Shown: positions 8,429-17,782, numbered from the stretch's first letter. The stretch is 46,860 nucleotides of DNA from Sphaerochaetaceae bacterium (GCA_016938475.1 JAFGUP010000071.1:1-46860); one strand, 5' to 3'. Numbers and translations are program-made. The notes: a model not told the origin generated them from the sequence alone.

Positions 8429-9634
8429 TCATGTGAACCGTGCAAGGCCTCCCAGACTGGTCTCCCTGTAGAGAGAGGGGAGTGCCTGCCCGGTTTCCAG
8501 CATCACCTCGGTCACCGTGTCGAAGGAGACTTTGTGCCGCCCATCCGAAAGGAGTGCGAATGAAGCATGATCAAGGGAACGCATCGTCGCGAGTGCGTTG
8601 CGTTCGATACAGGGGATCTGCACAAGACCCATCATCGGGTCACAGGTAAGACCCAGATGGTGTTCAAGGCCCATCTCCGCCGCATACTCTATCTGGTGAA
8701 TACTTCCACCAAGCAGCTGAGCAACCGCGGCCGACGCCATGGCACAGGCCACCCCTATTTCACCCTGACAGCCCACCTCGGCACCGCTGATCGATCCGTT
8801 ATGCTTGGCAAGGTTTCCGATAAGACCGGCAGTAAGAAGCGCTCTGTAGACCTTCATCTCCGAGAGGTGATACTGGTTCTTGATATACAGCAGAACTCCC
8901 GGAAGAACTCCGCAGCTTCCACAGGTAGGAGCTGTGACGATCTTCCCCCCTGAAGCATTCTCTTCGGAAACAGCAAGAGCATAACTGAGTGCACGCGCCG
9001 GTGTTCCCAGAACTCCACCCATATCATTCGCCTGAGCAAAGTACTGACTTGCCTTACGTGGAAGTTTCAGCCCACCGGGAAGGACTCCTTCCTCCTCAAG
9101 ACCCCGGTGGATGGCCTCGACCATGACAGACCAGATCTCTTTCATGTAATCAAGAATCTCTTCCCCCTCATACTTCACAACGAACTCCCACAGTCTGATT
9201 CCTTCCTTGCTGCAGTACCGGAGGATATTGTCCATTCGTGTCAGGTACTGGGGGTAGATGGAATCCTTTCTGTCATCCCTGTCGGATTCACTGAGAACCT
9301 TTCCACCCCCTACACTGTAGTAGGTCTCCCTGCCGATCTCCTGCTCCTGTTCATCGAAGGCGATGAGCGTGAGAGCGTTGGGGTGAAAGGGAAGACTCTC
9401 TTCGGGAAACCAGAGAATCGTGACAGGTTTGCCGAGGGAATTGAAAACATCCCTGATAGCTGTATCGGTAAGGTGCCCCTTTCCTGTTGCTGCAAGAGAG
9501 CCGTAGAGCTTCGCCTGGAACGAGGCTGTATCAGGGTAGAGAGCATGAAAGGTGTTACTTGCATAGCGGGGACCCATCGTGTGTGAAGAAGATGGTCCGT
9601 GTCCAATACGGTAAAGCTCTCTGATTGATTCCAT
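8429..9634 (-). CDS. sdaA: L-serine dehydratase, iron-sulfur type, single chain
   Basis: Deaminates L-serine to pyruvate and ammonia in the cytoplasm using an oxygen-sensitive [4Fe-4S] cluster. It is 401 aa, somewhat shorter than single-chain SdaA of enterobacteria (about 454), with the beta domain first (GPSSSHTMGP near residue 15) and the alpha domain after. Probable cluster cysteines lie in GCQGEIG, LTCDPMMG and PCIERNA; APTCGSCG is also family-typical. No Shine-Dalgarno sequence precedes ATG 9634. A TACACT hexamer ends 6 nt before it, as in other leaderless candidates here. The 9661 lipoprotein gene ends 26 bp upstream. Confidence 0.95.
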   Translation of the reverse strand: MESIRELYRIGHGPSSSHTMGPRYASNTFHALYPDTASFQAKLYGSLAATGKGHLTDTAIRDVFNSLGKPVTILWFPEESLPFHPNALTLIAFDEQEQEIGRETYYSVGGGKVLSESDRDDRKDSIYPQYLTRMDNILRYCSKEGIRLWEFVVKYEGEEILDYMKEIWSVMVEAIHRGLEEEGVLPGGLKLPRKASQYFAQANDMGGVLGTPARALSYALAVSEENASGGKIVTAPTCGSCGVLPGVLLYIKNQYHLSEMKVYRALLTAGLIGNLAKHNGSISGAEVGCQGEIGVACAMASAAVAQLLGGSIHQIEYAAEMGLEHHLGLTCDPMMGLVQIPCIERNALATMRSLDHASFALLSDGRHKVSFDTVTEVMLETGQALPSLYRETSLGGLARFT

Positions 9635-9640
9635 AGCCTG

Positions 9641-9669
9641 AGTGTAACGACTTTTCCCTGTTAAGGGAA
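9641..9669 (-). promoter_or_regulatory. Possible promoter of sdaA
   Basis: On the minus strand TACACT (9646-9641) lies 6 nt before ATG 9634, with only a weak -35 (TTCCCT at 9669-9664) 17 nt upstream. The -10 placement matches other leaderless candidates in the window, but the poor -35 makes this tentative; sdaA may instead be read through from the lipoprotein gene. Confidence 0.35.
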
Positions 9670-10485
9670 GGAGAGTGCTGATCGATACATCGCATGATAC
9701 TCAGCCTGGGTGATCGTGAATATGATATCAGCCGGGCGTACAACGCAGGTGGGAACCTTCTGTTCATCCTCGCTGATGATGATATCAAGGACGAGTTTGA
9801 GGTCATGATTCATAAAGGTGTGAATTCCTGCGGTGAGGGGCGGAAGCTGAACAGGCTGGTAGTCTCCTTTGTAGAACGAAACACCCCGGTACCCGTCTTG
9901 ATGATACCGTCCGGGGGGAATGGACTCAAGCGTGTGAACGTAGCGAATGGAAGCAGAGAGTCCATCACCGTCATACAAACCCGTGACAAGGTCCTGCAGC
10001 AGTGAGGGGTAGTGGATATCATCCACCCTCTTCACATCCTCAGCGATCGCACGATAGGAGAGGTTCTGTATCAGCGGTGACCAGTCCCTGTTTATGCGCT
10101 GAAGATACGAACAGAGAAGACCTTCTTCGCTGTTCAATTCGATCGTACGCCCCTGTTCATCACCGTCGAGACCTCCGCCCAGCGGAGAAAGCTCACCCAG
10201 CGGATATGCGGTGAACAGGATAGTACGTCGTGAAGGTACAAGGAACTTCACTTCCCGCTCTCCCACAGAGAGGGGAACATTCACGAGAGTATCACCTGAG
10301 GTATAGGTGAGCGTATACCACAGCAGTCTGCCACTCACCGTCTCCCAGGTATGTTCATCCGAAAGACTGACCGTGACCAACCTGTCTGAACTGCAGGTAG
10401 TGAGCAGGGAGAGAGACAGAAGGAGAATAAGAAAGAACAGCCGTCCCATACATATACTACGGAAGGCTGTTCGTTTCTCCTTCAT
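9661..10485 (-). CDS. Putative lipoprotein of unknown function (274 aa)
   Basis: The N-terminus has a basic stretch, a hydrophobic core and LLTTC, a lipobox-like site with Cys31 as the acylated residue. Thr at -1 is unusual outside spirochaetes, whose lipoboxes are looser. Lgt, the enzyme that would modify it, is encoded at 27843-28859. The mature part has no recognised domain. Two starts are possible: ATG 10485 (no Shine-Dalgarno, TATCAT ending 4 nt upstream) or ATG 10449, which leaves a typical short signal peptide. It lies between aroF-pheA (61 bp upstream) and sdaA (26 bp downstream). Confidence 0.7.
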   Translation of the reverse strand: MKEKRTAFRSICMGRLFFLILLLSLSLLTTCSSDRLVTVSLSDEHTWETVSGRLLWYTLTYTSGDTLVNVPLSVGEREVKFLVPSRRTILFTAYPLGELSPLGGGLDGDEQGRTIELNSEEGLLCSYLQRINRDWSPLIQNLSYRAIAEDVKRVDDIHYPSLLQDLVTGLYDGDGLSASIRYVHTLESIPPGRYHQDGYRGVSFYKGDYQPVQLPPLTAGIHTFMNHDLKLVLDIIISEDEQKVPTCVVRPADIIFTITQAEYHAMYRSALSFP

Positions 10486-10526
10486 CTATATGATAAAGAG
10501 TGAAGATTCACATGAAAATCATCTAC

Positions 10527-10541
10527 GCAGGTATCACCTGC
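10527..10541 (-). terminator. Hairpin downstream of the aroF-pheA fusion
   Basis: GCAGGT (10527-10532) pairs with ACCTGC (10536-10541) around a 3-nt loop. On the minus strand it is followed after a few bases by GATTTTC. It is a short, weak terminator candidate. The 11-base sequence CAGGTATCACC occurs twice, at 10528-10538 and 10548-10558, the latter containing the stop codon of the fusion gene. Confidence 0.4.
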
Positions 10542-10546
10542 TACTG

Positions 10547-12457
10547 TCAGGTATCACCCTTGTAGGTCCCGAGAATCCTGAAGCTGTCTGTGTGTTCAAT
10601 GATCTCCTGAGAGGCACGATGAAGCTTTTCCATATCTATCAGCTCTGATTCAACGAAGAACGAATATTCCCATGGCTTACCCGGTATGGGGCGTGATTCA
10701 AGCTTCTTCATGTTCAGTCCGTAGTCACTGAGGGTCTTAAGGACATCGAACAGGGAGCCGGGACGGTCATGAACGCTGAACACCATAGCAACACGGTCGG
10801 CAGTGATGGAACTTCTGAACTCCTGTGCATCTTCTTCACGGGTAAGCACGTAAAATCGGGTATAGTTCCTGCTGTTCGTTTCGATACCATCTCTCAGAAT
10901 CTTCACGCCGCTGCGCTTTGCTGCATTCTCGCTGGCAATGGCAACACAGGAAGGGTCTCCTATCTCAACGATATGGGTCACGGAACCTGCTGTATCGAAA
11001 AATGGCACCGCTTCAGCAAAAGGAATCTCCTTCGTGAGGAACTCACTGCACTGTGCGATCCCCTGCGGATGACTGAACACCCGCTTCACTCCTTCGAGTG
11101 TGGCATCCTGCAGACCGATAAGATTATGCCTGATCCTGATCTGTCGCTCACCGACAACCGTAAGGTCCGGGTAGACATTCAGCAGGTCAAGCACCTCGTT
11201 CACAGTCCCTCCCAGGGTATTCTCGACCGGAAGGACTGCATAGCGGGCCTTTCGCGTCATGACCGCTTCGAAAGCATCTTTGAACAGGTGGCAGGCAAGA
11301 GTCTTCACCTCGGCATCAAATACATGCTGCACAGCCTGTTCGCTGTACGCTCCTCTCTCCCCCTGGAAAGCAACCACAAGTTCATCACTCTGAACTGACA
11401 CAGGTACAGCACTGTCCGGGGAAATGATTCGTGTTCTGGGTGTACGCACGAGAGATTTGCCGACAACGGGACACAGCGCCTCAACATCCTTCATCAGTTT
11501 GTCGAACTGCTGTGGATAGAGAGACTGCGGCCCATCGGAAAAAGCCTTGTCAGGATCATTGTGCACCTCGACAACGAAACCGCTGGCCCCTGCCGCTATG
11601 ATACTCAGAGACATCGGAGCAACCATATCCCGAAGGCCTGTCGCATGGGAAGGATCGGCGATAACTGGCAGGTGAGTCAGCTTCTGAACAACAGGAATAG
11701 CACTTATATCGAGCGTGTTTCGGGTGGCACTCTCATAGGTCCTGATCCCCCGTTCACAGAGAATGACCTGATCGGTACCGCTCGCCATGAGATACTCACT
11801 GGCCATCAGCCACTCTTCGATAGTAGCTGAAAGACCTCGTTTGAGAAGGACAGGCATGCCAGTCTTTCCCACAGCCTTCAGCAGTTCGAAGTTCTGCATG
11901 TTACGTGCTCCAATCTGGAACATATCTATGTACCCTGCCATCATATCAACATCACCGGGACTCACAATCTCAGTCGCGATCGGCATATCATACGCATCTC
12001 CCGCTTCCCGAAGGTACTTGAGTCCCTCTTCTCCGAGACCCTGGAACGAGTAAGGAGATGTTCTGGGCTTGAAAGCGCCGCCACGCAGTATCACAGCTCC
12101 GCTTTCACGGACCTTCCTGGCGACCTCCATGATCTGTTCACGGCTCTCCACAGCGCAGGGACCTGCTATGACAGCAATCCTGTTGCCGCCGATCTTCACA
12201 TTCCCGACCTGAACAATAGTGTCGCTCTTCTTCAGTTCACGGCTTGCAAGCTTATACGGCTTGCTGATAGGAATGACTTCAAGTACACCATCAAGCAGGA
12301 GAACTTCTCTCGGATCTATCCGTCTCTCTCCGACGGCTCCCAGAACGGTCTCTTCCTGACCGACTATCTCCTTCACTTTGAACGAATGCCCCTTGAGAAA
12401 TTCTTTTATCGCATGCTTTTGCGTTTCTGTTATCTGTTTTTTCAATACGACTATCAT
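10547..12457 (-). CDS. Bifunctional DAHP synthase / prephenate dehydratase fusion
   Basis: A 636-aa protein joining the first step of the shikimate pathway to a late step of phenylalanine synthesis. Residues 1-70 form the ferredoxin-like N-terminal regulatory domain of type I-beta DAHP synthases. The catalytic barrel spans about 85-340, with AGPCAVES (98-105), KPRTSPYSFQG (130-140) and DPSHATG (268-274). After a linker (about 341-358) comes prephenate dehydratase (about 360-545), with the catalytic TRF at 533-535. A C-terminal ACT domain has DRPGSLF and ESRP (587-590), the phenylalanine-binding signature. No chorismate mutase domain is present. Phe binding to ACT could control both activities. 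No Shine-Dalgarno sequence is visible; a promoter lies just upstream. Confidence 0.93.
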   Translation of the reverse strand: MIVVLKKQITETQKHAIKEFLKGHSFKVKEIVGQEETVLGAVGERRIDPREVLLLDGVLEVIPISKPYKLASRELKKSDTIVQVGNVKIGGNRIAVIAGPCAVESREQIMEVARKVRESGAVILRGGAFKPRTSPYSFQGLGEEGLKYLREAGDAYDMPIATEIVSPGDVDMMAGYIDMFQIGARNMQNFELLKAVGKTGMPVLLKRGLSATIEEWLMASEYLMASGTDQVILCERGIRTYESATRNTLDISAIPVVQKLTHLPVIADPSHATGLRDMVAPMSLSIIAAGASGFVVEVHNDPDKAFSDGPQSLYPQQFDKLMKDVEALCPVVGKSLVRTPRTRIISPDSAVPVSVQSDELVVAFQGERGAYSEQAVQHVFDAEVKTLACHLFKDAFEAVMTRKARYAVLPVENTLGGTVNEVLDLLNVYPDLTVVGERQIRIRHNLIGLQDATLEGVKRVFSHPQGIAQCSEFLTKEIPFAEAVPFFDTAGSVTHIVEIGDPSCVAIASENAAKRSGVKILRDGIETNSRNYTRFYVLTREEDAQEFRSSITADRVAMVFSVHDRPGSLFDVLKTLSDYGLNMKKLESRPIPGKPWEYSFFVESELIDMEKLHRASQEIIEHTDSFRILGTYKGDT

Positions 12458-12466
12458 ATGGATTGA

Positions 12467-12495
12467 AACCTAAATCTTTTACCCTGTTGTGTCAA
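12467..12495 (-). promoter_or_regulatory. Probable promoter of the DAHP synthase/prephenate dehydratase gene
   Basis: On the minus strand TTGACA (12495-12490), 17 nt, then TAGGTT (12472-12467), which keeps the key T1, A2 and T6 of the -10 box. Nine bases separate it from ATG 12457, leaving at most a 2-3 nt leader. Confidence 0.5.
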
Positions 12496-12544
12496 GCTGA
12501 ATCAGCCGTTTTAACGACCCGGATCACCCTGTCTCCCCTCCCCA

Positions 12545-12573
12545 TTGAATAGCTGTGTAGACAGTGGTATACC
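12545..12573 (+). promoter_or_regulatory. Promoter of nth, predicting a leaderless mRNA
   Basis: TTGAAT (12545-12550), 17 nt, TATACC (12568-12573), then 7 nt to ATG 12581. The in-frame TTG at 12545 is part of the -35 box and is therefore not a plausible start codon. Confidence 0.65.
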
Positions 12574-12580
12574 TTTCAAC

Positions 12581-13249
12581 ATGAACACACCTGATGCCTA
12601 CTGGGATACCATTTTCAAGAAGATCCGACAAAACCTCTCGAAAACCTCAACAGGATTCCCCTCCGTCTCGCAGGTTGCATACGAAAAGCATGACCCCTTC
12701 CGTGTCCTGATCGCGACACTCATCAGCCTGAGGACACGCGATGAGGTAACCCTCACAGCCAGTTCACGTCTCTTCAGTGAAGCCGATACGCCTCAGTCCA
12801 TGCTGGACCTCGATGAACAGAAGATAGCCGAGCTGATCTATCCTGCCGGATTTTATCGGACAAAGGCAAAGAACATCAGAAAGATCTCACAGCTTCTTAT
12901 GACAGATCATGGAGGGAAAGTACCTGCTGATCAGGAAGCTCTCCTTGCCCTACCTGGTGTCGGAATCAAGACAGCGAACCTCACCCTGAATCTCGGATTT
13001 AACATCGATGCGATCTGTGTTGACACTCACGTACACCGGATAAGCAACAGGATGGGATGGATACAGACAAAGACTCCGGAAGAATCGGAGAAAGCACTTC
13101 AGCTGGTTATGCCTCGACGTCACTGGATCCCGCTTAATGAAGCACTGGTACTGTTCGGTCAACAGACCTGCACACCTCTTTCACCGAAGTGCTCTGTGTG
13201 CCCGCTGCAAGAGAGCTGTCCCAAAACGGAAGTCACGAAGAGAAGGTAG
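12581..13249 (+). CDS. nth: Endonuclease III-type DNA glycosylase/AP lyase
   Basis: Base-excision-repair enzyme that removes oxidised pyrimidines and cleaves at AP sites. It is 222 aa, about the normal length. The helix-hairpin-helix motif LPGVGIKTAN carries the catalytic Lys130, and VDTHVHR supplies the catalytic Asp148. The C-terminal [4Fe-4S] loop has Cys197, 204, 207 and 213 (C-x6-C-x2-C-x5-C). ATG 12581 was chosen because the upstream extension overlaps promoter elements. The last 17 bp overlap, tail to tail, the end of metF on the other strand. Confidence 0.95.
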   Translation: MNTPDAYWDTIFKKIRQNLSKTSTGFPSVSQVAYEKHDPFRVLIATLISLRTRDEVTLTASSRLFSEADTPQSMLDLDEQKIAELIYPAGFYRTKAKNIRKISQLLMTDHGGKVPADQEALLALPGVGIKTANLTLNLGFNIDAICVDTHVHRISNRMGWIQTKTPEESEKALQLVMPRRHWIPLNEALVLFGQQTCTPLSPKCSVCPLQESCPKTEVTKRR

Positions 13250-14192
13250 CCGAGGCGACTTTTCTGACAGCATGGGCCTTCCCCTGCGTATAGAAATGGA
13301 CTCCCGGTACTCCGTTTTTCAGCAGATCCTCAACCTGGTGGATACAGAAATCGACTCCGATCTCTCTGATATCGGCAGGACTTGAAGCCTGCTCAACAGA
13401 GCAGACAAGTGAGTTGGGAATATCGACAGCAAAGGTCTGAGGGAGGAGTTCAAGATCCCGTTTTCGCTGCAGTGGCTTGATACCGGGAATGATCGGCACC
13501 TCGATGCCATGAGAGCGACATGTGTCGATGAAACGGTAGAAGGCGTCGTTGTCGAAGAACAGCTGCGTGACAATATAATCGGCTCCCGCATCCACCTTAC
13601 GTTTCAGCATCTCGATATCCTTCTCCATATTAGGAGCTTCGATATGTTTTTCAGGGTACCCTGCGACCCCTACACAGAAGGAGATGCCGGTCCCGTTATC
13701 ATAGAGATGATCAAGGTATTCACCCCGTTTGAGAGCCTCTATCTGGGCAACGAGAGCATCAGTGTGCTCATAACCTCCCGGAGTTTTCACGTACCGCTTC
13801 TCCCCGCTCACGGGATCCCCTCTGAGAGCAAGGACGTTCTCTATCCCGAGAAAGTTCAGCTCCACCAGTTGATCCTCCAGCTGATCCTTCGTGTTACCGC
13901 CGCAGATCAGATGGGGCACCACGGGAATGCCGTAGGTGTGTTCGATAGCTGCAGAAAGACCGACAGTTCCCGGGCGACGGCGCATCATCCTCCGTTCGAT
14001 AGAACCATCCGGATGGTCGATATAGACCACCTCCTGCTGGTGGGTCGTGATATTGATGTAACCTGGTTCAAACGGGAGAAGAGAGTTTATCGTCTCATAC
14101 ACATCCTGTATCGTATGCCCCTTCAACGGAGGAATGATCTCAAAGGTGAACAGAGGTTTCCCCGACTGTTTCAATACATCCAACACTCTCAT
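13233..14192 (-). CDS. metF: 5,10-methylenetetrahydrofolate reductase
   Basis: A 319-aa FAD-dependent reductase producing 5-methyl-THF, the methyl donor for MetH. The TIM-barrel signatures are visible: FTFEIIPP near the N-terminus with the catalytic Glu, GIENVLALRGDPV for flavin and folate binding, and ADYIVTQLFFDNDAFYRF. The start codon overlaps the metH stop (14189-14192), so the two are translationally coupled and work in sequence. No Shine-Dalgarno or separate promoter was seen. Its end overlaps nth by 17 bp. Confidence 0.96.
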   Translation of the reverse strand: MRVLDVLKQSGKPLFTFEIIPPLKGHTIQDVYETINSLLPFEPGYINITTHQQEVVYIDHPDGSIERRMMRRRPGTVGLSAAIEHTYGIPVVPHLICGGNTKDQLEDQLVELNFLGIENVLALRGDPVSGEKRYVKTPGGYEHTDALVAQIEALKRGEYLDHLYDNGTGISFCVGVAGYPEKHIEAPNMEKDIEMLKRKVDAGADYIVTQLFFDNDAFYRFIDTCRSHGIEVPIIPGIKPLQRKRDLELLPQTFAVDIPNSLVCSVEQASSPADIREIGVDFCIHQVEDLLKNGVPGVHFYTQGKAHAVRKVASATFSS

Positions 14193-17100
14193 ATCGTCTC
14201 CTTTGGCGATTCACTATACAAATCGACCGGCATCATGTCCAGAACCTCGGTGCGTGAACGTCCAGTAAGCTGTGCGTAGTGCACAAGCTGCTGTTCACTG
14301 ATCCCGTGAAGGGTGAAGTACCCTGCATCCTGACCTCCCAGATAGAACCCCGATACGGTGCTGAGCGGTTTCATTGCCATTGATTCGGTGAGGGTGATGC
14401 CACAGGAACCTGTCACCTCAAGGAGATCGAAAACCTGCTGTTTCATTGTATGATCCGGGGTCACCGGATACCCTATCCCGGGACGTACCGTCTTCACCTT
14501 CCACAGAGGTTGCACGATACGCTGTTCTGTATACTCACTGAACGCCTCGGCGAGACGGTTCGAGAAAGTTGCGAGCAGAAGGGCCGAATAGTCATCTCCC
14601 GCATCTTTGTACTTCTGCTCAAGAGGTTCGATGGCCAGTCCTGCAGAGAGGACAAACATACCAAGGGTATCGATCTCACTGTCGTGAATAAAATCCCCCA
14701 TCGAGAGGAATCGCCCCTGCCGGTCGGGCATCTGTGACCTCAGGAAGGTAAAGGAGGTCTCTATCGCACCTGTGGTAATCCGGATGCGTCCCTGAGGATC
14801 CTTTGTAACTGGGAACAGTCCGTACACTCCCCTGATAGATGCATTGAGCGCTTCAAGCACCTCGGGAATCTCGAGTAGTGCAGACAGATCCTTTTTCAGC
14901 GTGTTAGCTTCTTCGCTCTCGGGAGAGACAAGCCATGCCTTGAAGAAGTTTGGGTAGGTAACGTATGGAAGAAGATCCTCAAGTCGAACCCAGTCGATCA
15001 CATGTGTATAAGGAAGGGTACTGAACAGAGTGGGCTCCTGTTTGTGAAATCGGTGTCTGACGGCCTCACTGTAGGGAGAAAGAAGGAACTGGCTGCGCTT
15101 TGAATCTTCCCGGATCTCCCGGTAGCGACGGTCAGTCGTCTCGATGAACGATTCTGCCTGGCTCGAAAGAAGGGTCAGCGCACTCGAAACCGCCTGAGTC
15201 GCATCACGGCCATGGAAGACTCGTGCCGGATAGGAGGGTGCGATACGGATTGCCGTGTGTCGCTCGCTCGTCGTCGCACCGCCGATCAGTATCGGTATAT
15301 CCATCCCCTCCTGTTTGAACAGGGAGCACACCTGCTCCATCTCCTTAAGAGATGGGGTAATCAGACCGCTGAGGGCGACGAGGTCGGCTGCATGGGTGCG
15401 AGCAGCATCAAGAATCTGTCGGGCAGGAACCATCACACCCAGATCTATCACTTTGAAGTTGTTGCATTCCAGGACAAGAATGACGATGTTCTTGCCGATA
15501 TCATGCACATCTCCCTTGACCGTCGCAAAAACGACCGTTCCGGCAGTGGATCCCTGTGCGGATTTCGCCTCCGTCAGTCGCGGCTGAAGAATAGCAACAG
15601 CCATCTTCATCACCCGGGCAGAGCGAACGACCTGAGGTAGGAACATCCGTCCTTCTTGGAACAGAGCACCGACGACCTTCATGCCATCCATCAGAGGGCC
15701 CTCTATGATCTCAACCGCCTCCAGATCAGAGAGAGCTGAAAGGTCCTGTTCAAGGTAGGTGTCGACTCCCTTCTTCAAAGCCCAGATGAGACGCTCACCA
15801 CCGGCGGGAGGAAGGTGTTCGTCAACGATCTTCTCCTTCCGTACCAGCTCCCGGTCCTGCACATTGATTGCATGTTCGATAAGCGCCTCGGTGTTTACAC
15901 CCTCTATTGCCGAACGGACGATCGCATAGGTCTCCTGATCAAGGAGAGAACCGTCACTCTGCGTCTCGGGGTTGATGATCGCCATCGACAGTCCCCTCTG
16001 TCTCGCCATATCAAGGAATACGGCATGCATCGCTTCCCGGATGAAGTTATTTCCTCTGAAACTGAAACTGAGATTGCTCACACCTCCACTGACCTTCACC
16101 CCGGGCAGGTGTTCTGTGATCCAGGCCACGGCCTCTATGAAATCCTTCCCGTACGAATCGTGTTCTTCGATCCCTGTGGCGATGGTGAGGACGTTCGGAT
16201 CGAAGACGATACTCGTTGGTGCTATACCCTGATCGGTCAGCAGCGTATATGATCTCTGTGCGATCTCTATCTTCTTTTCGAAGGTTGCAGCCTGACCGTG
16301 TTCATCGAATAGCATGACAACCATGGCAGCTCCCATCGAATCGATGAACCGTGCCTTGCTGATGAACAGCTCTTCCCCGTCTTTCAGCGATATCGAATTG
16401 ACGATCGCCCTTCCCTGTATCTCTTTGAGAGCGGTGACTATCGTAGGCCAGTCGGAGGAATCGATCATGAAGGGGATACGCGCGATGTCCGGGTCACTGA
16501 GCGCATGACGAAGAAGTGTCCGCATCTCGCTGACCGAATCGATCAGAGCGTCGTCAAGGCAGATATCGATGACCTTTGAGCCCATCTCGATCTGTGAGCG
16601 CAGCACTGAGAGTGCTTGTGTGTATCGATGCTCTCTGATCAGCCTGGCGAACTTTCTCGAACCTGCCACATTGCTCCTCTCACCTACCACGATGAAGGAA
16701 TCAGGGTCCTCAAGCGGCTCTAGCCCACTGAGTGAAAAGCTTCTCTCCTTCGGTACTCTCGAAGGTGCGGGGTACTGAGAGAGTGAGTCCCTGAGGGCAC
16801 GGATATGAACAGGCGTAGTCCCGCAGCACCCCCCCACGATGTGAAGCAGCCCCTGTTTGAGAGGTTCCGACATCAGAGATACGAACTCGCTGGCACTCTG
16901 CTCATAATCCCCGTCAAGATTGGGAAATCCGGCATTCGGGTGGGCACTAAGGGGAAAGGGGGACACTGCAGCGACCCGGTCGATCAGTGGAAGCATCTCT
17001 CTGATACCGGTCGAACAGTTGAGACCGAGAGAGAACAGAGGGTAATAACTCATCGAAGAGACAAAGGCCTCCACTGTCTGTCCGCTCAGAGTCCTGTTCG

Positions 17101-17746
17101 AGTTGTCACTGAAAGTGACCGAGACCATGACCGGAAGTTCCTTACCCTGCTTTTTCATCTCGGTGTAAACGGCTGTGAGGGCAGCTTTCACAACGAGGGT
17201 ATCAAAGGCAGTTTCGATGAGAAACAGGTCCACGTTCCCATCCAGAAGCCCTCGTGCCTGCTCGCTGAAAATCTCGACAAACTCATCGAAGGATGCATCA
17301 CGACGTGTGAGATCCTCTGCTGAGGCAGAGAAGCTCGCTGCCTTACCCGTCGGTCCGATAGAGCCAGCCACGAAGGCGTACCGGGTCTCCTCTTCTGCCT
17401 CTATTTCTTCCACAGCGGCACGGGCCAGCTCTGCAGCGGCGAGATTGAGATCATAGGAGAGATGATCGAGACCGTACTCAGCAAGAGAGAATCTATTCGC
17501 ACCGAAGGTGTCTGTTGAGATGAGATCTGCTCCGGCCTTCAAATACTCGAGATGAATGTCATAAATGGCGTCGGGACGGGTGAACAGGAGGATCTCGGAA
17601 CAACCGAGGGCAGGCGGCCTCTGTTCATATGAATAATCATCCTCACTCAGGTGCAGACCCTGTATGGCAGTTCCCATCGCGCCATCAAGGATCAGCACCG
17701 TATTCCCCATCTTCTGTCTCAGAAATTCTTCTCGTGTCATCGCCAT
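14189..17746 (-). CDS. metH: Cobalamin-dependent methionine synthase
   Basis: A four-module cytoplasmic enzyme (about 1185 aa; about 1227 in E. coli) that transfers methyl from 5-methyl-THF via B12 to homocysteine. In order: the homocysteine domain with zinc ligands in GLNCSTG and GGCCGTTP; the pterin domain with VVGERSNVAGSRKF; the B12 cap and binding domain with DVHDIG (the His that coordinates cobalt) and ILIGGATTSERH; and a full SAM-dependent reactivation domain with RPGIGYP. The start is uncertain: GTG 17752 is 5 nt after GGTGAGG, while ATG 17746 and ATG 17740 follow. A promoter lies at 17783-17811. No cobalamin riboswitch was seen; the leader is too short to hold one. Confidence 0.96.
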   Translation of the reverse strand: MAMTREEFLRQKMGNTVLILDGAMGTAIQGLHLSEDDYSYEQRPPALGCSEILLFTRPDAIYDIHLEYLKAGADLISTDTFGANRFSLAEYGLDHLSYDLNLAAAELARAAVEEIEAEEETRYAFVAGSIGPTGKAASFSASAEDLTRRDASFDEFVEIFSEQARGLLDGNVDLFLIETAFDTLVVKAALTAVYTEMKKQGKELPVMVSVTFSDNSNRTLSGQTVEAFVSSMSYYPLFSLGLNCSTGIREMLPLIDRVAAVSPFPLSAHPNAGFPNLDGDYEQSASEFVSLMSEPLKQGLLHIVGGCCGTTPVHIRALRDSLSQYPAPSRVPKERSFSLSGLEPLEDPDSFIVVGERSNVAGSRKFARLIREHRYTQALSVLRSQIEMGSKVIDICLDDALIDSVSEMRTLLRHALSDPDIARIPFMIDSSDWPTIVTALKEIQGRAIVNSISLKDGEELFISKARFIDSMGAAMVVMLFDEHGQAATFEKKIEIAQRSYTLLTDQGIAPTSIVFDPNVLTIATGIEEHDSYGKDFIEAVAWITEHLPGVKVSGGVSNLSFSFRGNNFIREAMHAVFLDMARQRGLSMAIINPETQSDGSLLDQETYAIVRSAIEGVNTEALIEHAINVQDRELVRKEKIVDEHLPPAGGERLIWALKKGVDTYLEQDLSALSDLEAVEIIEGPLMDGMKVVGALFQEGRMFLPQVVRSARVMKMAVAILQPRLTEAKSAQGSTAGTVVFATVKGDVHDIGKNIVILVLECNNFKVIDLGVMVPARQILDAARTHAADLVALSGLITPSLKEMEQVCSLFKQEGMDIPILIGGATTSERHTAIRIAPSYPARVFHGRDATQAVSSALTLLSSQAESFIETTDRRYREIREDSKRSQFLLSPYSEAVRHRFHKQEPTLFSTLPYTHVIDWVRLEDLLPYVTYPNFFKAWLVSPESEEANTLKKDLSALLEIPEVLEALNASIRGVYGLFPVTKDPQGRIRITTGAIETSFTFLRSQMPDRQGRFLSMGDFIHDSEIDTLGMFVLSAGLAIEPLEQKYKDAGDDYSALLLATFSNRLAEAFSEYTEQRIVQPLWKVKTVRPGIGYPVTPDHTMKQQVFDLLEVTGSCGITLTESMAMKPLSTVSGFYLGGQDAGYFTLHGISEQQLVHYAQLTGRSRTEVLDMMPVDLYSESPKETI

Positions 17747-17782
17747 TACCACCACATCCTCACCGGTCTTCAAGTGGAAGAC

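Noticed and set aside
12545-12580. TTG start giving nth 12 more residues
   Set aside because: The TTG is the -35 box of a TTGAAT-17-TATACC promoter; the extension is not typical of endonuclease III.
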